DNA of 64,000 nucleotides from Liriodendron chinense. Lineage: Eukaryota > Streptophyta > Magnoliopsida > Magnoliales > Magnoliaceae. A program made the translations under genes and the position numbers. The DNA lies in assembly GCA_003013855.2 (NCBI GenBank), contig ML058453.1:2650361-2714360 (forward strand). Reading direction: 5' to 3'. Below the pieces are notes generated by a model, which was given only the letters and a program-made list of their open reading frames with translations, was not told the DNA's origin and did not search any database. Of the stretch, positions 1-12,100 are shown in pieces (position 1 is the stretch's first letter; the number at the start of each line of letters is the position of its first letter).

Positions 1-310
1 GATGTTCGACGGGGTCGAACAGATCCTTGAAAGTGTGAAGCATGCCCCTGAGATGAAGATGAATGTGATATCTCTTAGTGCATTCGAGGCAAAAGGGTGC
101 GGGTTCATCGGCTGTGATCGGTATTGTAAAGTGGTGAAGGGAGCACTCGTGATGATAAAGGCACGGAGGTGCGATAATCTTTAGAAGGTAGCCAGGAGCA
201 CAATTCATGGTGGAGTTACGGGATCGGCAATAGGATCCACGATTGCTCGTATGTGGCAAGAGAAAAGGGGCCACATGAGAAGAGCAACAAGGCGTGTGAA
301 GATGCAAGGA
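1..310 (+). pseudogene. Ty1/copia pol fragment (GAG-pre-integrase region)
   Basis: The forward frame from position 2 reads a peptide with the layout of the copia GAG-pre-integrase domain: a VKHAPEMKMNVISLSAFEAK stretch (family pattern 'V.HVP.L+.NLISLG.LD..G'), then KVVKGALVMIKARRCDNL (family pattern 'KVSKGALVVMKG.R.GNLY'). The frame stops at 184, but related residues ('ARMWQEKRGHM', family pattern '.+.WH.RLGHM') continue to about 290 with stops. The polyprotein is truncated by the left window edge and internally deleted, because an LTR follows within a few hundred bases with no integrase, RT or RNase H between. It is a dead copy. The assignment rests on motif resemblance, without an alignment. 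Confidence 0.7.
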
Positions 311-479
311 TAAAGTCGATGGGGCATGAGAAGCGACGTGGCTGTGATGATGACGAAGTAGAGGTGGAGGTTGTGCGTGGCAAGGTGGTGCGTGAAGATT
401 TGAGTCGTGGTGGAGTTTGTTGGAAACGGACACTTAAAATCTTCACGGACAGAGGCCACCGATCAGTCATGGTGGAGCC

Positions 480-969
480 AAGGCAGTAAAGCTGCTTGAC
501 ATTTTTAGGCATCACCGGCCGGCCGATAGGGGTCCTCGACCAGTCAGTGGTTTCCTTTTTGTAATGGGTTTCTTGCGCGGTTTTGCGTAAAGAGTTTCTA
601 AACTCTATTTTCTCCTAGTCAAGGAGTGTATTGCCGGATTAGATACATCCTAGATTAGAAGAGAGATTGAGAGAGGTTCTAGGTGAGAGAAAGAGCTTGA
701 GAAGAGGATTTTCTTCTTGAGAAAGCTTAAATTTCTCTTGTGGGTTTGTGATATTGAGGTTTGGGTTCTCTTGTAACTTATAATATTATAGTGTATTGGT
801 ATTGCTTTGTGTCGTGATTTTTTACCCGTGAGGGGTTTTTCCACGTTAAATTCGGATTGTCTATGTGTGGTTGGTTGCATGCATTGTGATTGCATTGTGT
901 TGCTTGTTTGATTCAATTTTACTGTTGTGTGTTCGGCTTTGCTTCCGCTATTGGCTTTCTATCCCAACA
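480..969 (+). mobile_element. Ty1/copia 3' LTR, approximate left border
   Basis: This stretch lies just downstream of the copia pol fragment and looks like the R-U5 half of a copia LTR. It has the run 'gagagattgagagaggttctaggtgag' region (655-687), then 'ttgatattgaggtttgggttctc'-like DNA, 'ataatattatag', and the phrase acccgtgaggggtttttcc (822-842), which is common near the end of plant copia LTRs. It ends in CCCAACA at 963-969, a typical LTR terminus. The left border is uncertain and the other LTR is outside the window, so no target duplication can be tested. Confidence 0.6.
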
Positions 970-1760
970 ACGAAATTTACCACTGATTACATCCTTCATT
1001 CCCTTAAATTCTACTTGCCAAAAAACACATTCGTTCTTTATTCTTACTTACCCACAGTCGTCATTCCAATGAAACACGACTTCAAGAAGAAAAACTTAGA
1101 AGAAACTCGTAAGATTTTAAGTTTATCAAAGTGACTGATTCGAAGCAATGAACAAAACCCTAAGAAAGATTATAGATGTAAAATGACAATAACTAGAGAT
1201 TTCAGGAAGAAAGATGAAGGGAAGTAAATGGGTTTTGGGTATAGCAGAATGAAAGAAATAGAACCCAAAAGGCAAGAGAAAAAGAAGAAGAAGAGTGACG
1301 TGAAGTGAAGTGAAACACGATTTCAAAATGAAGAGAAGATGAGTTTTTTACTATAGCTGAAGAGAAAAATGAAGAGAAGGTGAGTTTTTTTAATATAGCT
1401 GAAGAGGAGATGGGTTTTGGGGAAAGGAATATAACTTAAAAACTAAGTGTATTCCCGTTAGGAAAAAAATCCATTAGTACATTTTAAGTTTATATATGGA
1501 AACTAAAGTTTTAGAGGTCTAGTTAGGCTAGTCAGTCAAAGCTGAAGTCTGCAGAGGTAAATTTCTCTAAATTTCAAGAAAAGCAGCGAAAAGTAACTAT
1601 CCACCTTGTACACGTGCTTGGCACGTACTCAAGTATGAGGTTTGATGCATAGTTAGGGGGGATTCCATATTGAATCAGACGATTCAAATTTCATATGAAT
1701 GGCTGAAACAACCGTCAGTCCCCAATTCCATAAACCGGCTGATTTAATGACTTTTGGAGA

Positions 1761-1796
<36 letters not shown>

Positions 1797-4590
1797 CAGA
1801 GTTGTTCCGACTCTAACCATAACTCTAACTACCAGTTTAGTTTAGGGCTGATAGGTGATCCAGAATGTTCATCTGGTTGTCCCATCATGTGATGGGCCAT
1901 GGTGAGGAATCTTGTCCATTGGACAGTCCTCTCTGACAGGTCGTGTGTTCATGGACCACTCAAAAGGGAGCAATTATCCAATTGTAAAATAAAGCCCACT
2001 AGTAAGTGAAAGATCCGAATGGTCTCCCAACTTGATTTCACGCTTCTCAACCATGGATTGGGCGGTGTTTGGCACATGGGCATTTAGAGTGAAAAAAATC
2101 ATTTGCGATTAAATAATTTGTGATTTAGAATTTATTTTTATTGGTCATAGAAAAATTAATTTATATAGGGACTTTTACAGCCTTACATGATTAATATAAA
2201 ATTCACACTCCAGTGCTTCTTTTAAAAATGTTTTCAATAAGCAACTTCATTAATTTACGAGAGTATATACCTTATAACTTTCTTAAGGCAGATTGGGGTG
2301 GGCCCCACTATAATGTTTATGTAAAATCCGCCCCAACCATCAAATGCGTTACCCCTATTAAGCCGGTCAAGTCTGAAAACTTAACTCCACCCTTGTGGTC
2401 TACACGATTGGAAACAAGGTTGTAAACTGTTTCCCTTGGAATCACCCACCCGAATCATGAATGTGCCTTTTTCCTGGGCATCGTGCTTAAATTTAGGTGG
2501 GGCATCTAATGGTTATTGTGGATTTTAGATAATCATTATAGTGGGCCCTGTAAAAATTAAAGGTCGGCGTCTTTCTCCCAACTGTTTTCTTTGGTATGGT
2601 CCACTTAAATCACAAGTCAACTTGATTTTTTAAACCCAGACTTAACCCGGGATTACACATCTAATGGTCATAGTGAATTTCACATATGCATTACTATGGA
2701 TCATAACTCTACCAACATAAGGGAAAAACTAATATTTCTGCTAATATATTGGAAAAAAAATTGCCCACCCTTGATTTTTTACGAGGCAAGTTGCTAAACT
2801 ATATTTATCGTGCGTGTATCTTAATAAATGTGATAATTCAGTAATGAGCAATTTCTTACTTCTTGAAAGATATTTTTTACTTATAGTTCTTATTACATGA
2901 ATCTGTTTTCTCTACACGCATTTTCCTCTTAAGTTTTTTATGGAACCTTTCTCACACTGCATTTATTGTGGCAACCTCAAAACTATTATTATACTTAACT
3001 CCTAAACTTGCTTATTAAACAAGGATTTCAATGATACATTGGAATATAAACGGAGTTCATGTGATAATTATTTTTTTATTACTGCTGTTTGCTTTTAATT
3101 ATTGTGATATTTGTAAATTTTAACATACAGATGTAAAATAATATACACCATGAAAAAGAATCATTTGTAAGTAAAATAATGTAATATTTAATTTAAATAT
3201 TGAGATATTAATAAAAAATGCATTGACGTTTGAAGAAGTAATAATTTAATAAGCATGATAAATATTTCACCAACAATTAATAGATATTTGAGTATAATTG
3301 ATTGACATAACATTCAGGTATTCGATTATCTTACATTATTTTTGCGGTGCTTAATTTAAACTTAGTCAATCTTAATCTCTCCCTCTTGACTCTTATTGTT
3401 TCACTCTTAAACTAGTTTAGTCTATCGCTTCTTCAAAGCCTTTATCTAAATTATCGTTGTCATCTTTATTTTTCATATTGCTACAAACATATCCATCTTG
3501 GCTTTCTTTCCAACTATCTTCGTTTTTTTCATCATTATCTTTGTTTATTTCTAAATTAGGCCAACACCCTAGTTTTCTATTATATATGATTATGTAAAAT
3601 ACAACATGTCATTATTATTTTTTACTTGCGTGCGTAATAGATAAGCTGAAATTGTTTCTGATTTAAGAAATTATATTTTTAATATTTCAAAAGCACATTT
3701 TATGATATTTCATAATGATAAATGTTGAATATTAAATAACTTCATATCTCTAAGTTGAAAACTTTACCTGAATTTCTTAAAATGACAATATAGCTCAAAT
3801 AATACTAGTAAACCAGGCATATTTGAAAAATCAACACCCACTAAGTAAGCTTTACATATAAAAAGCATATGGTATATATCATTGTGCTTGGTTTTTAGCA
3901 TACAAATGCAGCAAAATATTGTACAATACAGTTTAATTATGAGACACATCCCAAGAATCTCCGTTTGTAATAACATTAAATTTTTATCATAGAATAATAT
4001 ATATAAACAGTGGAGATCATATCTGCCGCGATGTGCACGAAGGAGATGTATGCGATGCATATCGATCTATCAACGTCGATCACCTAAATCAATGAGTCTC
4101 TCCCTAATCTGTCCCAATACCGGAGAATCAAGATAGCCCAGCGTCTAATCCTCTGATAGGTGTCAATGAAGACGTATGTCATCCACACAAATGGACCACA
4201 TATAAGGACAATAGCGGGGGAATGGAGTAGATCTCTACTTTCTCTCAGACTTTTTCTTTTTTTCCTCACAGTAACACATCTCATGGGATATGGACGTCAA
4301 GGGCTATTTATCCCTCTCACATGGTATAAGATTATATAAATAAGGAGGGGTTAGAGTTTCACGGGTGCACATGGTATGATGCTCCGTCACCCTATAGACT
4401 TTGGCGTGATAAAGCCCATTAATCCGCCTCATCCATACATATACTCATGATTCAATCTCTTCACTGTCATCATGTGTCCACTAATGATCATATCCCATGT
4501 CGATCAAAAGTGAACCATCGTACTTTTAATTAAAATAAAACTTCGATAATTAAAAACCTTTAAAAAACTGATTAAAACATTCAGAGTGTT
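970..4590. other. gene-free AT-rich spacer
   Basis: No coding region is recognisable here. It holds a short (GA)n/(CAGA)n tract at about 1757-1802, a few hundred bases of GGGCCCAC-type dispersed repeat (about 2290-2560), and very AT-rich DNA from 2700 to 4000. The short open frames show no family motif and no codon bias. Confidence 0.6.
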
Positions 4591-4599
4591 AGGCCCAAT

Positions 4600-4790
4600 G
4601 AAAAGATCACTTTTTAAGTTAGTCATGCAACACACTCACCCCATTAGTTGGGCAACACACCCACTTGGTCAGTCACATGATGCACCCACCCACCAGTAGG
4701 GTTAGTGTGTTTCCTTAGCACTCGAACCTGAGACCTGCTACTAAAACGCCTAGGTGTCTTCCAGTTGGGGTAGTAGGCGAGACACCCAGC
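4600..4790 (-). mobile_element. tRNA-derived SINE-like element, copy 1
   Basis: Read on the minus strand, this has an internal Pol III promoter-like layout: an A-box-like segment (complement of 4760-4774, 'CCCAACTGG') and a B-box-like GGTTCGAG (complement of 4721-4728 within 4721-4735), about 35 bases apart as in tRNA. A downstream body of about 110 bp contains repeated 'gcaacacactcacccc'-type DNA. A second copy with the same order of segments lies at about 55690-55850. No clear tail or target duplication was found, so SINE is the best reading and not a certainty. Confidence 0.45.
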
Positions 4791-7700
4791 GAAAAAACTA
4801 CTTGATGACTCATTGATCTATCCAGATCAGAGCCATAAATATGTCCCAAAGTAAATCAGTGGGTCCCTTGTTGGCCCGTGCAAGAATCAATAAGATCGCG
4901 AATCTTACAAGTCCTCAAGCCTAAGGATCAAACCATCTTTCATACTTCATCAAGTCTTAATCTTATAATCACAATCCAAGCTAATGGGCCTCTAGACTGT
5001 CAACTTAATCTCGATCCATCAATGCGAGTGGCCAAAGGTCCCAACTTGGATCATTTGTTAATGGTACACCCACACTCTGGTATAGGCGTAAATCGATACT
5101 AAGTCGGCTCCCAATGGTGGAGACTGTCAATCATGACCGAAGTCAGCTCTTTCACACAACATGTTTGTACATCTCATGAACCAATGCCCACAGGTGTGTC
5201 CCATGCACATGTGATGATTATGGTCTAACAGGGTGTTGAGATCCATTAGCTACGCCTCTCTTGGGTCAATGATCGTCATATCAAGTCTCAAGTTTCTAAG
5301 GACTATTAGAGGAATCACTCCCTAACAAACCTAATGAATGAGAGCAACACTAAATCTATCTAAGGCATATTGCATATCCAACCTAGGACCCATAGTTATC
5401 ACGATCAATGGTTAAGATCCACACAATCACATCCACATGTTTGGTAGATAAGGTCACGGATTGTTTTCTAGGACACTAACTTCAACACATTGAATATTAA
5501 GTATTTATTTATTATACGTTGATGTTGGTGAATTAACACTTTTTGGAACAATGAGCCTGACTCTCTGTCTGAGTATATTTATTAACACTTGTGAATTTAT
5601 GGTCGACTGTTTCCACCAATGATAACGTGTTGAAACTGTAAATTAAAAGAGTAAATTGTCAGTACATTTTGAAAGAAGAAGTCTCTTTCAACCATACTGC
5701 TTAGATTATTTTTTAATAGAGCGCTGTTGAAACATATGTAAATAACACTTATGACCCCGATATAATCGTAGATAAAGTAAATTTAGTAAATTATTTTATT
5801 ACATTTTCAATGAAAATTAGATAAAAATAAATAAAATTACTAATTAACCTTAGAATATAACGTGAGCCTTGTATTTTCACGATTTTGAGAGGCATTTATT
5901 TTTCGATGGTTTAAAAAAATATGATACAATTTGATAACTTTGTTAAGTACCCTACTAGAACGACGATTAATTATTTCACATGAATAGTTGAAATGGTGCT
6001 ATATTACATAAATTTTGATGTGATAAGTAATTGTACGTAGAAACATCACGAATTATTCTTTCATACATACTCTGAATGTACCAAGCATGCCATACTTTTA
6101 TTTTATCATGCCCTATAAGCGAAAACTCTCTTTACACATACAAATGTAATCGTGGTATATAGACCCTAAACCACTAATAGTTGCATGTGCAAATTGAGAA
6201 TGTGCTTGATATCATCTATATTGTTATGCATCTCCAATGTATTATTTTCCTTGTGCCAAGTTGTTATTATGGCATCGGCTGTGACAATTGAATCTAATGT
6301 ATTAAATTTCAAATTCTCTTCTTCATTCGAAACATTAAAGATTTTTTAAATAAAGTCATCTGTGTAAAACATATTTTATCTAACAATGTTAACCTTATGA
6401 TGAAATAATATCATAATTTATATTTTTGTTTATTGGATAGTTAAATATTTTAATATAAAATGTTATGACTCGATTGAGCTATTATACTCGGCCTGTATAA
6501 TATGAGCTTATGATTTAAGGATCAAAATAAACAAGGCCTATTGCGAGGCATTCCAACATAGCGCATTTTAATGCGCTAGCCTTCCAAGGTGAGGCTTACT
6601 ATATAAATGATTTGGATAGTTCAATTATAGGATCCGCTTGTACAAATTTAAATTATAAATTTTAAATGCTGTTGTAGAAGTAGAGCCACTCAACCCGAGC
6701 ATTTTATAATTATATCTCATGAATTTAAGGTTGGTTCCGTAGATTGAGACTATCCATATCTACAGACAAATGTTAGCTAATGAAAATGAATATTTTAGCA
6801 GTCCACAAGAGACTACTAAATATGTTAATAGGCCTGATTTAAGTGCAATCATACCAAACGTCAATATTCTAGTCCTCTCATTCAAACATATCATTAAGTT
6901 TGATTTGAGTATCATTATACCAAATATTTATATCTACATGCCCTTTACCAATATGAAAAGTTTCAGCCATTGATAACTATATTGCAAAGAAGGAAAAAAA
7001 GAAACATGCTTGTAAAGAGAATATACTATAATGCTTGGGAACATAAGCACCGAAGGCAAACCAATCTCATGAAGTATGACCACTGGTAAAATATTGGGTG
7101 CTTGATCAAACAGAGCATTGATATCAGATATTGACATGCTAAGTCATGTAAAAATGAAACACACATATAATTAGATGTCTAAATATGTAATAAAAAAATA
7201 AAACACACATATAATTAATTGTATAAATATGTAATGAAAAAAAAAAAAAAAAAAAAACTCCGCATGAACAATGCAGTAAACCACTTTCAAAATTGCTATC
7301 TTAATCCTGAATAGACGTTGATTTATCTGTATAAACTAATCTTGAATGGTCATCCGAACCGTCCACTGATCCGGGAGACGGTTAAATTCATGATAATAAG
7401 ACCATTCAAATTATTAACCTGGTTGTGGATAGAGTAGCACACTTGACCTGAGGCATGTCACCATTAGATTAAACTTCGACCATTCACTATTTTCCTTTCA
7501 ACCGTCCAATGATAGCCACCAATTGGATTGCTAGGATCGAAAAGTTAATCTGATTTTTTCAGATCAGTTAATCTAATGAATTAAATAACTTTAGAAATGA
7601 TTCTAACCACCCATTTTATATGACAAAGACCACCAAATCGTACATAGATTATTAACATGATTTTTACACTATGATCCATGAATAATGGCAGAATTGCAAC

Positions 7701-8830
7701 TCAATCCAAACCATCCAAATAACTATCTCATTTGAATGGAGTGGATTTTACATTTATAAAATTGTGGGCTACACACACAAACCTACACACGAAATCCATT
7801 TCCACTGTTCCTTGTAGTATGGTCCATCCAATTTACAAATCTAGCTAAATTTTGGGCCTAATAAAGAGGATAGAACCAGATAAAATGGAGGTAGACCCCA
7901 CACAGACATCTATGGCTGACACCTAATTCTCGCCGTTTGCAGCTTGGTCCGAACACAACTCAGGGTTCAGGGCAGTTGACCCCGGCCCTACCCACCCCGC
8001 GTTGACAAGCCTGATTTCGTTTGTTTTACCTCGTTTTAGCTTTGGTGCGCCTGATTTTCAGATAATTGATCGGATGATTCGACTAGCTTGATCTGCCAGT
8101 TTTTTTTATTTATTTTTTATTTTTTTAACCTGGTCTATAAAGAGTGAGCTGGACGGGTTGAATGGTCCAACTCGATGGTTGGATGGCGGGGATTCTGCAA
8201 TCAGTGCAACTTTCGAAAGCCTGGACGTGCTGCTATTTGATAAGGCGGTTCTAACTGATTAGGACCGTCTATTTTGCGAACCATTGATAAGAAGATGAAG
8301 ATCATGATGAGGCCAGTACGGGGTGGACTGGATGGACGGCCCACATGATGATTTGACCCTCCCAAGTGTTCTACCATACTCACCCGAGACGTATTGTACT
8401 CGATCCACCCTCGTATTTATTTCTTCCAAGGACTGATTTGTAAAACTTAGCCTAGCATGGCTCCCGTACCCATCCACAGAGCCATTACACTCGTGGCACT
8501 GCGATGCATTAACCCCAACATAAACCGTCCAAATGGGTGGGCCATGCTGTCGAGTCAAATGGGGCATAATCCAAAAAATGACAATGAACACATCTTCCAA
8601 ACTGAACAATCGCACCAATCAAACGAACGGTTGAAAATGAAAAGTTCAACGGTCCGAATTCAAAACCCAAATGATCAAAATTCCGTCGGATCCATCATCC
8701 GTGCTGTAGACACGGTCGGGACATTTTGGGTTGAGGGGAAACGTACCGAAGGTGATTCGTCGCTGTGTGCATGCGTACAGATATTCATAATCTGCCAGAG
8801 CATCTCTATTCTTTCTCTCTCTTTGGCTTT
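4791..8830. other. gene-free spacer
   Basis: No gene is recognisable. The stretch is AT-rich, with a poly(A) run at about 7236-7257 preceded by an imperfect repeat (7150-7180 against 7200-7230, 'aaacacacatataatta'). From about 7300 to 8750 it contains dispersed repeats of the 'ggtccacccaa/gtggaccatt' style that also occur elsewhere in the window. The longest frame (8457-8849) has no recognisable domain. Confidence 0.5.
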
Positions 8831-9155
8831 GTCACCAAGACATTTCTAGCGTCGACGTACCAATTCCAATACCAATATCAATACCAAAGGCAAGAATAGA
8901 ATAGATTGAGAAGGCCAGGAAAAGAAAAAAAAGGGGAATGGAGAAATAAGGATTCAAAAGCGCTGAGGTCGACCTTCTTCTCCATTCCCAGATCTCTTCC
9001 CATCCATCGCGACATATCAATCAAGAGTCTCGCAGCTTCTACCAGCTGAGATCGGCCTTCGCCCGGCCTAATTCCTTTCCCACGTCCACCGCGGCGGACC
9101 GAACCCTATCCATTTCCCCCAAATTCCCCAGATCTGAGAAGAAAACCCCAAATCC
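8831..9155 (+). promoter_or_regulatory. probable 5' leader of the auxilin-like gene
   Basis: The 325 bases before the auxilin ATG are pyrimidine-rich in blocks (for example 8970-9005) and become GC-richer toward the start codon, as plant 5' leaders do. A CT-rich block at 8809-8825 could lie near the transcription start. I see no convincing TATA box at the right distance. No upstream in-frame ATG joins the coding frame. The exact transcription start cannot be placed. Confidence 0.4.
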
Positions 9156-12100
9156 ATGGACGATTTTCCCGGTCTGCTGGCGAGAGACTTTGGATTCCGG
9201 CCGCAGGGTAAAGCCGCACCCATGTCCGCCTCCAGAGGCGTTGGCGCCGGCGCCGGCGCCGGCGCCGGGCCCACAAATGCCGCGATCGGATCCAGAGGGG
9301 CCACCAGATCGGGCGGCTGGAATTCCACTCCTCCCGGCAGTTCCTTATTCGGCGACCACGATGGGATATTCGGCCCTGGTGGTGCAAAGAATCAGAATAC
9401 ATCTCAGGATTATGGAGGTTTTGACGATATCTTCGGCGCTCCAACGCGTGCTGCTCCCCCTTCGTCTTCCTCCTCTGCGTTGCCTGTCTACGATAAGCCT
9501 GTCTATGATGACGATATCTTTGACGGTGTCCCTGGGGTGAAGAGCTCGGGCTCAGTCAAGTACGATGACGTGTTCTCGTCGATCTCCAAGGGGCCCGCCT
9601 ATGCGGATCATTACGATGATCTGCTTGGGGGGTTTGGTAGATCGGAGTCGGAACCAAAAGTTTCAAGTGTGAAGCGGTCTGGAGATCGTGAACAGGAGGC
9701 GTCGGGATTTGATGATTTGATTCCTGGGTTTGGCGGAAGCAGCCCTCCACAGAAAAGGTGATGCGTTCATGATCCGATTCAATGATGGGTTCCGTTGATT
9801 TATTTATTTGTTTTTGTTTCGTTATAAATCCATTGAATTGTAGATTCTTCTGTCATTTGATTAGATCCGCATTTTGGTTGATTGGCCAATTAATCTTCCA
9901 TCTTATGCACATTGTTTTAGGCTTTAGCAGAATCCAACAAATTTTGTAATGCCAATTGGGTTGGAAGCTCTTCTCAGCTTCGCTCGAAGAAGCAGATTGA
10001 TTACTTTTTTATTATTATTATCGTCACTATCATTATTATATTTTTACTAATGAGATCTGATTTAGGGTATTTTTATTCGTAGTAAATTTCATTTTATAGA
10101 TGTGCGTTTGGGTATCCTTGCGATTTATGTTTTGATGAACGGGTGTCATTGTGATTTGGAGCAGAAAATATGCCTTTTCAATTCGATCCTGGTTGAAAAA
10201 TTCTCCACCTGTGGTCTTGGGAATTGAGCCATTTTCCTACCAAATCGTATTTTCCCATGCCAGTTAACAAGCATTCCCAAAAGTTGGTCATGGGGAAGAC
10301 CTCTTTACATTGACTTTGGTTTCCTCGAAAACACCATAGTGTGAACATCCCATTGCAGCCTACATGATTTAGGTTTATAATAATAACAGCTATTGTTTCA
10401 GTGGTTATTTTTGCTCTCCATTTAATCTATTGTTCATTTCAATAGTTTCATAAATCTATAGTTAATTCTTCCTATTTATTGCTCAAGTGGCCTGAGTAGA
10501 TTGGCATCCTCGCCTTTGGTTCAGCTTTTAAATGTCTGTCTTATCGAACTATCTCCATATTTTTTGTGGAGTTACATACTGGGATGCCCATGGACTGTAG
10601 CTCAATATGCTTGCATCGAGAGATGCATCGTTGGTTCCATTGTAGCCAACTACACTCGCGGGGGGGGGGACTTTGCATTCAGGTGTGGGATCTGGACGTT
10701 TGAAAGGATGTTTTGAAGGTTCTTTTCAAGACCAATAGTTGCTGTTTCTAACTGATTTTTCAAGATGCAACTATTTAGGACCTCAAATTACTGCCCACAA
10801 GATTACTGACTTCCTCTTCTTCTTCCTTTTTTTTTTTTAATTTGTTTATTTTTAGTTTTTCAGTAGCTTCTTAGAAATGAGCAATTAGTTTTTCTTTGGC
10901 TTCATCTTTGCTGGAGGTTCAAGGGATTCTAATGGATGTACTGTTCTCCATCTCATTGTTATTTGTTACTTCTTGAACTACATAGTTGCATTTGCTTTGT
11001 TAGCTATATATATGTTTTTGTATGTATGCAGATTTTTATGTACATACACAGTACAAACATACATGCATAATACGTAAATACATTTGTGTGTTATACATAC
11101 ACATTCTACTGTATCAAGGACTAAAATAGAATATGTGGAATGCAATTTTAGTAACAATGGTAGTGGAAACGAGGAATTAGTTAAGAGCTGACCAACAAGT
11201 ACTCGAAATATCCTGAAACAACCATTTTTGATACCTTGAATCGATTATTCACGAGCAGCTGATAGATGAGAAGGATGTTGCTTATAGAATTAGAGCTTGG
11301 TGGATGAAGTGGAGATGTGCCTCTGATATTTTATGTGATCGCCGCATGCCAATCAAACTGAAGAGATTTTTTTTAGGATACTATAATATATAATAAATAT
11401 TAATTTATACATATTTATAGATAAATGTTGATTTTTAATCAATCAAATTCAACACTACTTACAAAACTTTGAAGGAAAACGAAAAATAAAATGGAGGTAA
11501 GACAAATAAACAAAATCAACTTACACATTAAACCTTCTATTTATCAAACTAATAGTAGTAATAAACTAATCAATGATCATTCATCAACCCATCCATGAAA
11601 TTAGTCAACTACTAGACTGTAACAATTAATCAAAAGCTCACTATTAGAATAAGAAATAAGAAAAGAAATGAGAGAAGATGCTGAATTTTGGGGAATCTTA
11701 AGCTTTTGATCTTAAAAGAAAAGAGGAGAGTTGTTGAAATAGGGTTTAAAAGACCCATCTTATGCATTTTCACCCTAAAAGGGTGGTAAAATACAAAAAA
11801 AAAAAAAAAAAAGAAAAGAAAAAAAAGAAAAGAAAAGAAAAGACCCATAAAATGGGGAGAAAAGACCCCACAGAAAGGGGGCACCTCATGTCAAATGGCT
11901 CATATGACGCAGGTGCGCCCTGCACGCCTAGGGTCAAGCGAGGTGCAGCATCGTGAAAATGTCTAGGCATTCGCTTGGGTTGCATTTGACTACACTGACA
12001 CGCATGCATGGATAAATGCAAATGATCTAGGGTTGATCGTATGGAAAGTTCCCATACATTTGAGCTGTGGGGGGCCCACTGTGATGTTTGTATGCCATTC

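Noticed and set aside
1757..1802. GA-rich tract as a GAGA-type regulatory element
   Set aside because: No gene lies nearby on either strand; it is treated as a simple repeat.
4320..4345. TATAAATAAGG as a promoter for a gene
   Set aside because: No coding region or leader follows on the plus strand, and AT-rich spacers produce such words by chance.
8457..8849. 130-codon ORF upstream of the auxilin gene
   Set aside because: No recognisable domain or conserved motif. It overlaps dispersed-repeat DNA and the probable promoter.
9190..9540. 116-codon ORF overlapping auxilin exon 1
   Set aside because: It is an alternative frame of a conserved exon, is Pro/Ala-rich because of the GGCGCC repeat, and has no splice continuity.
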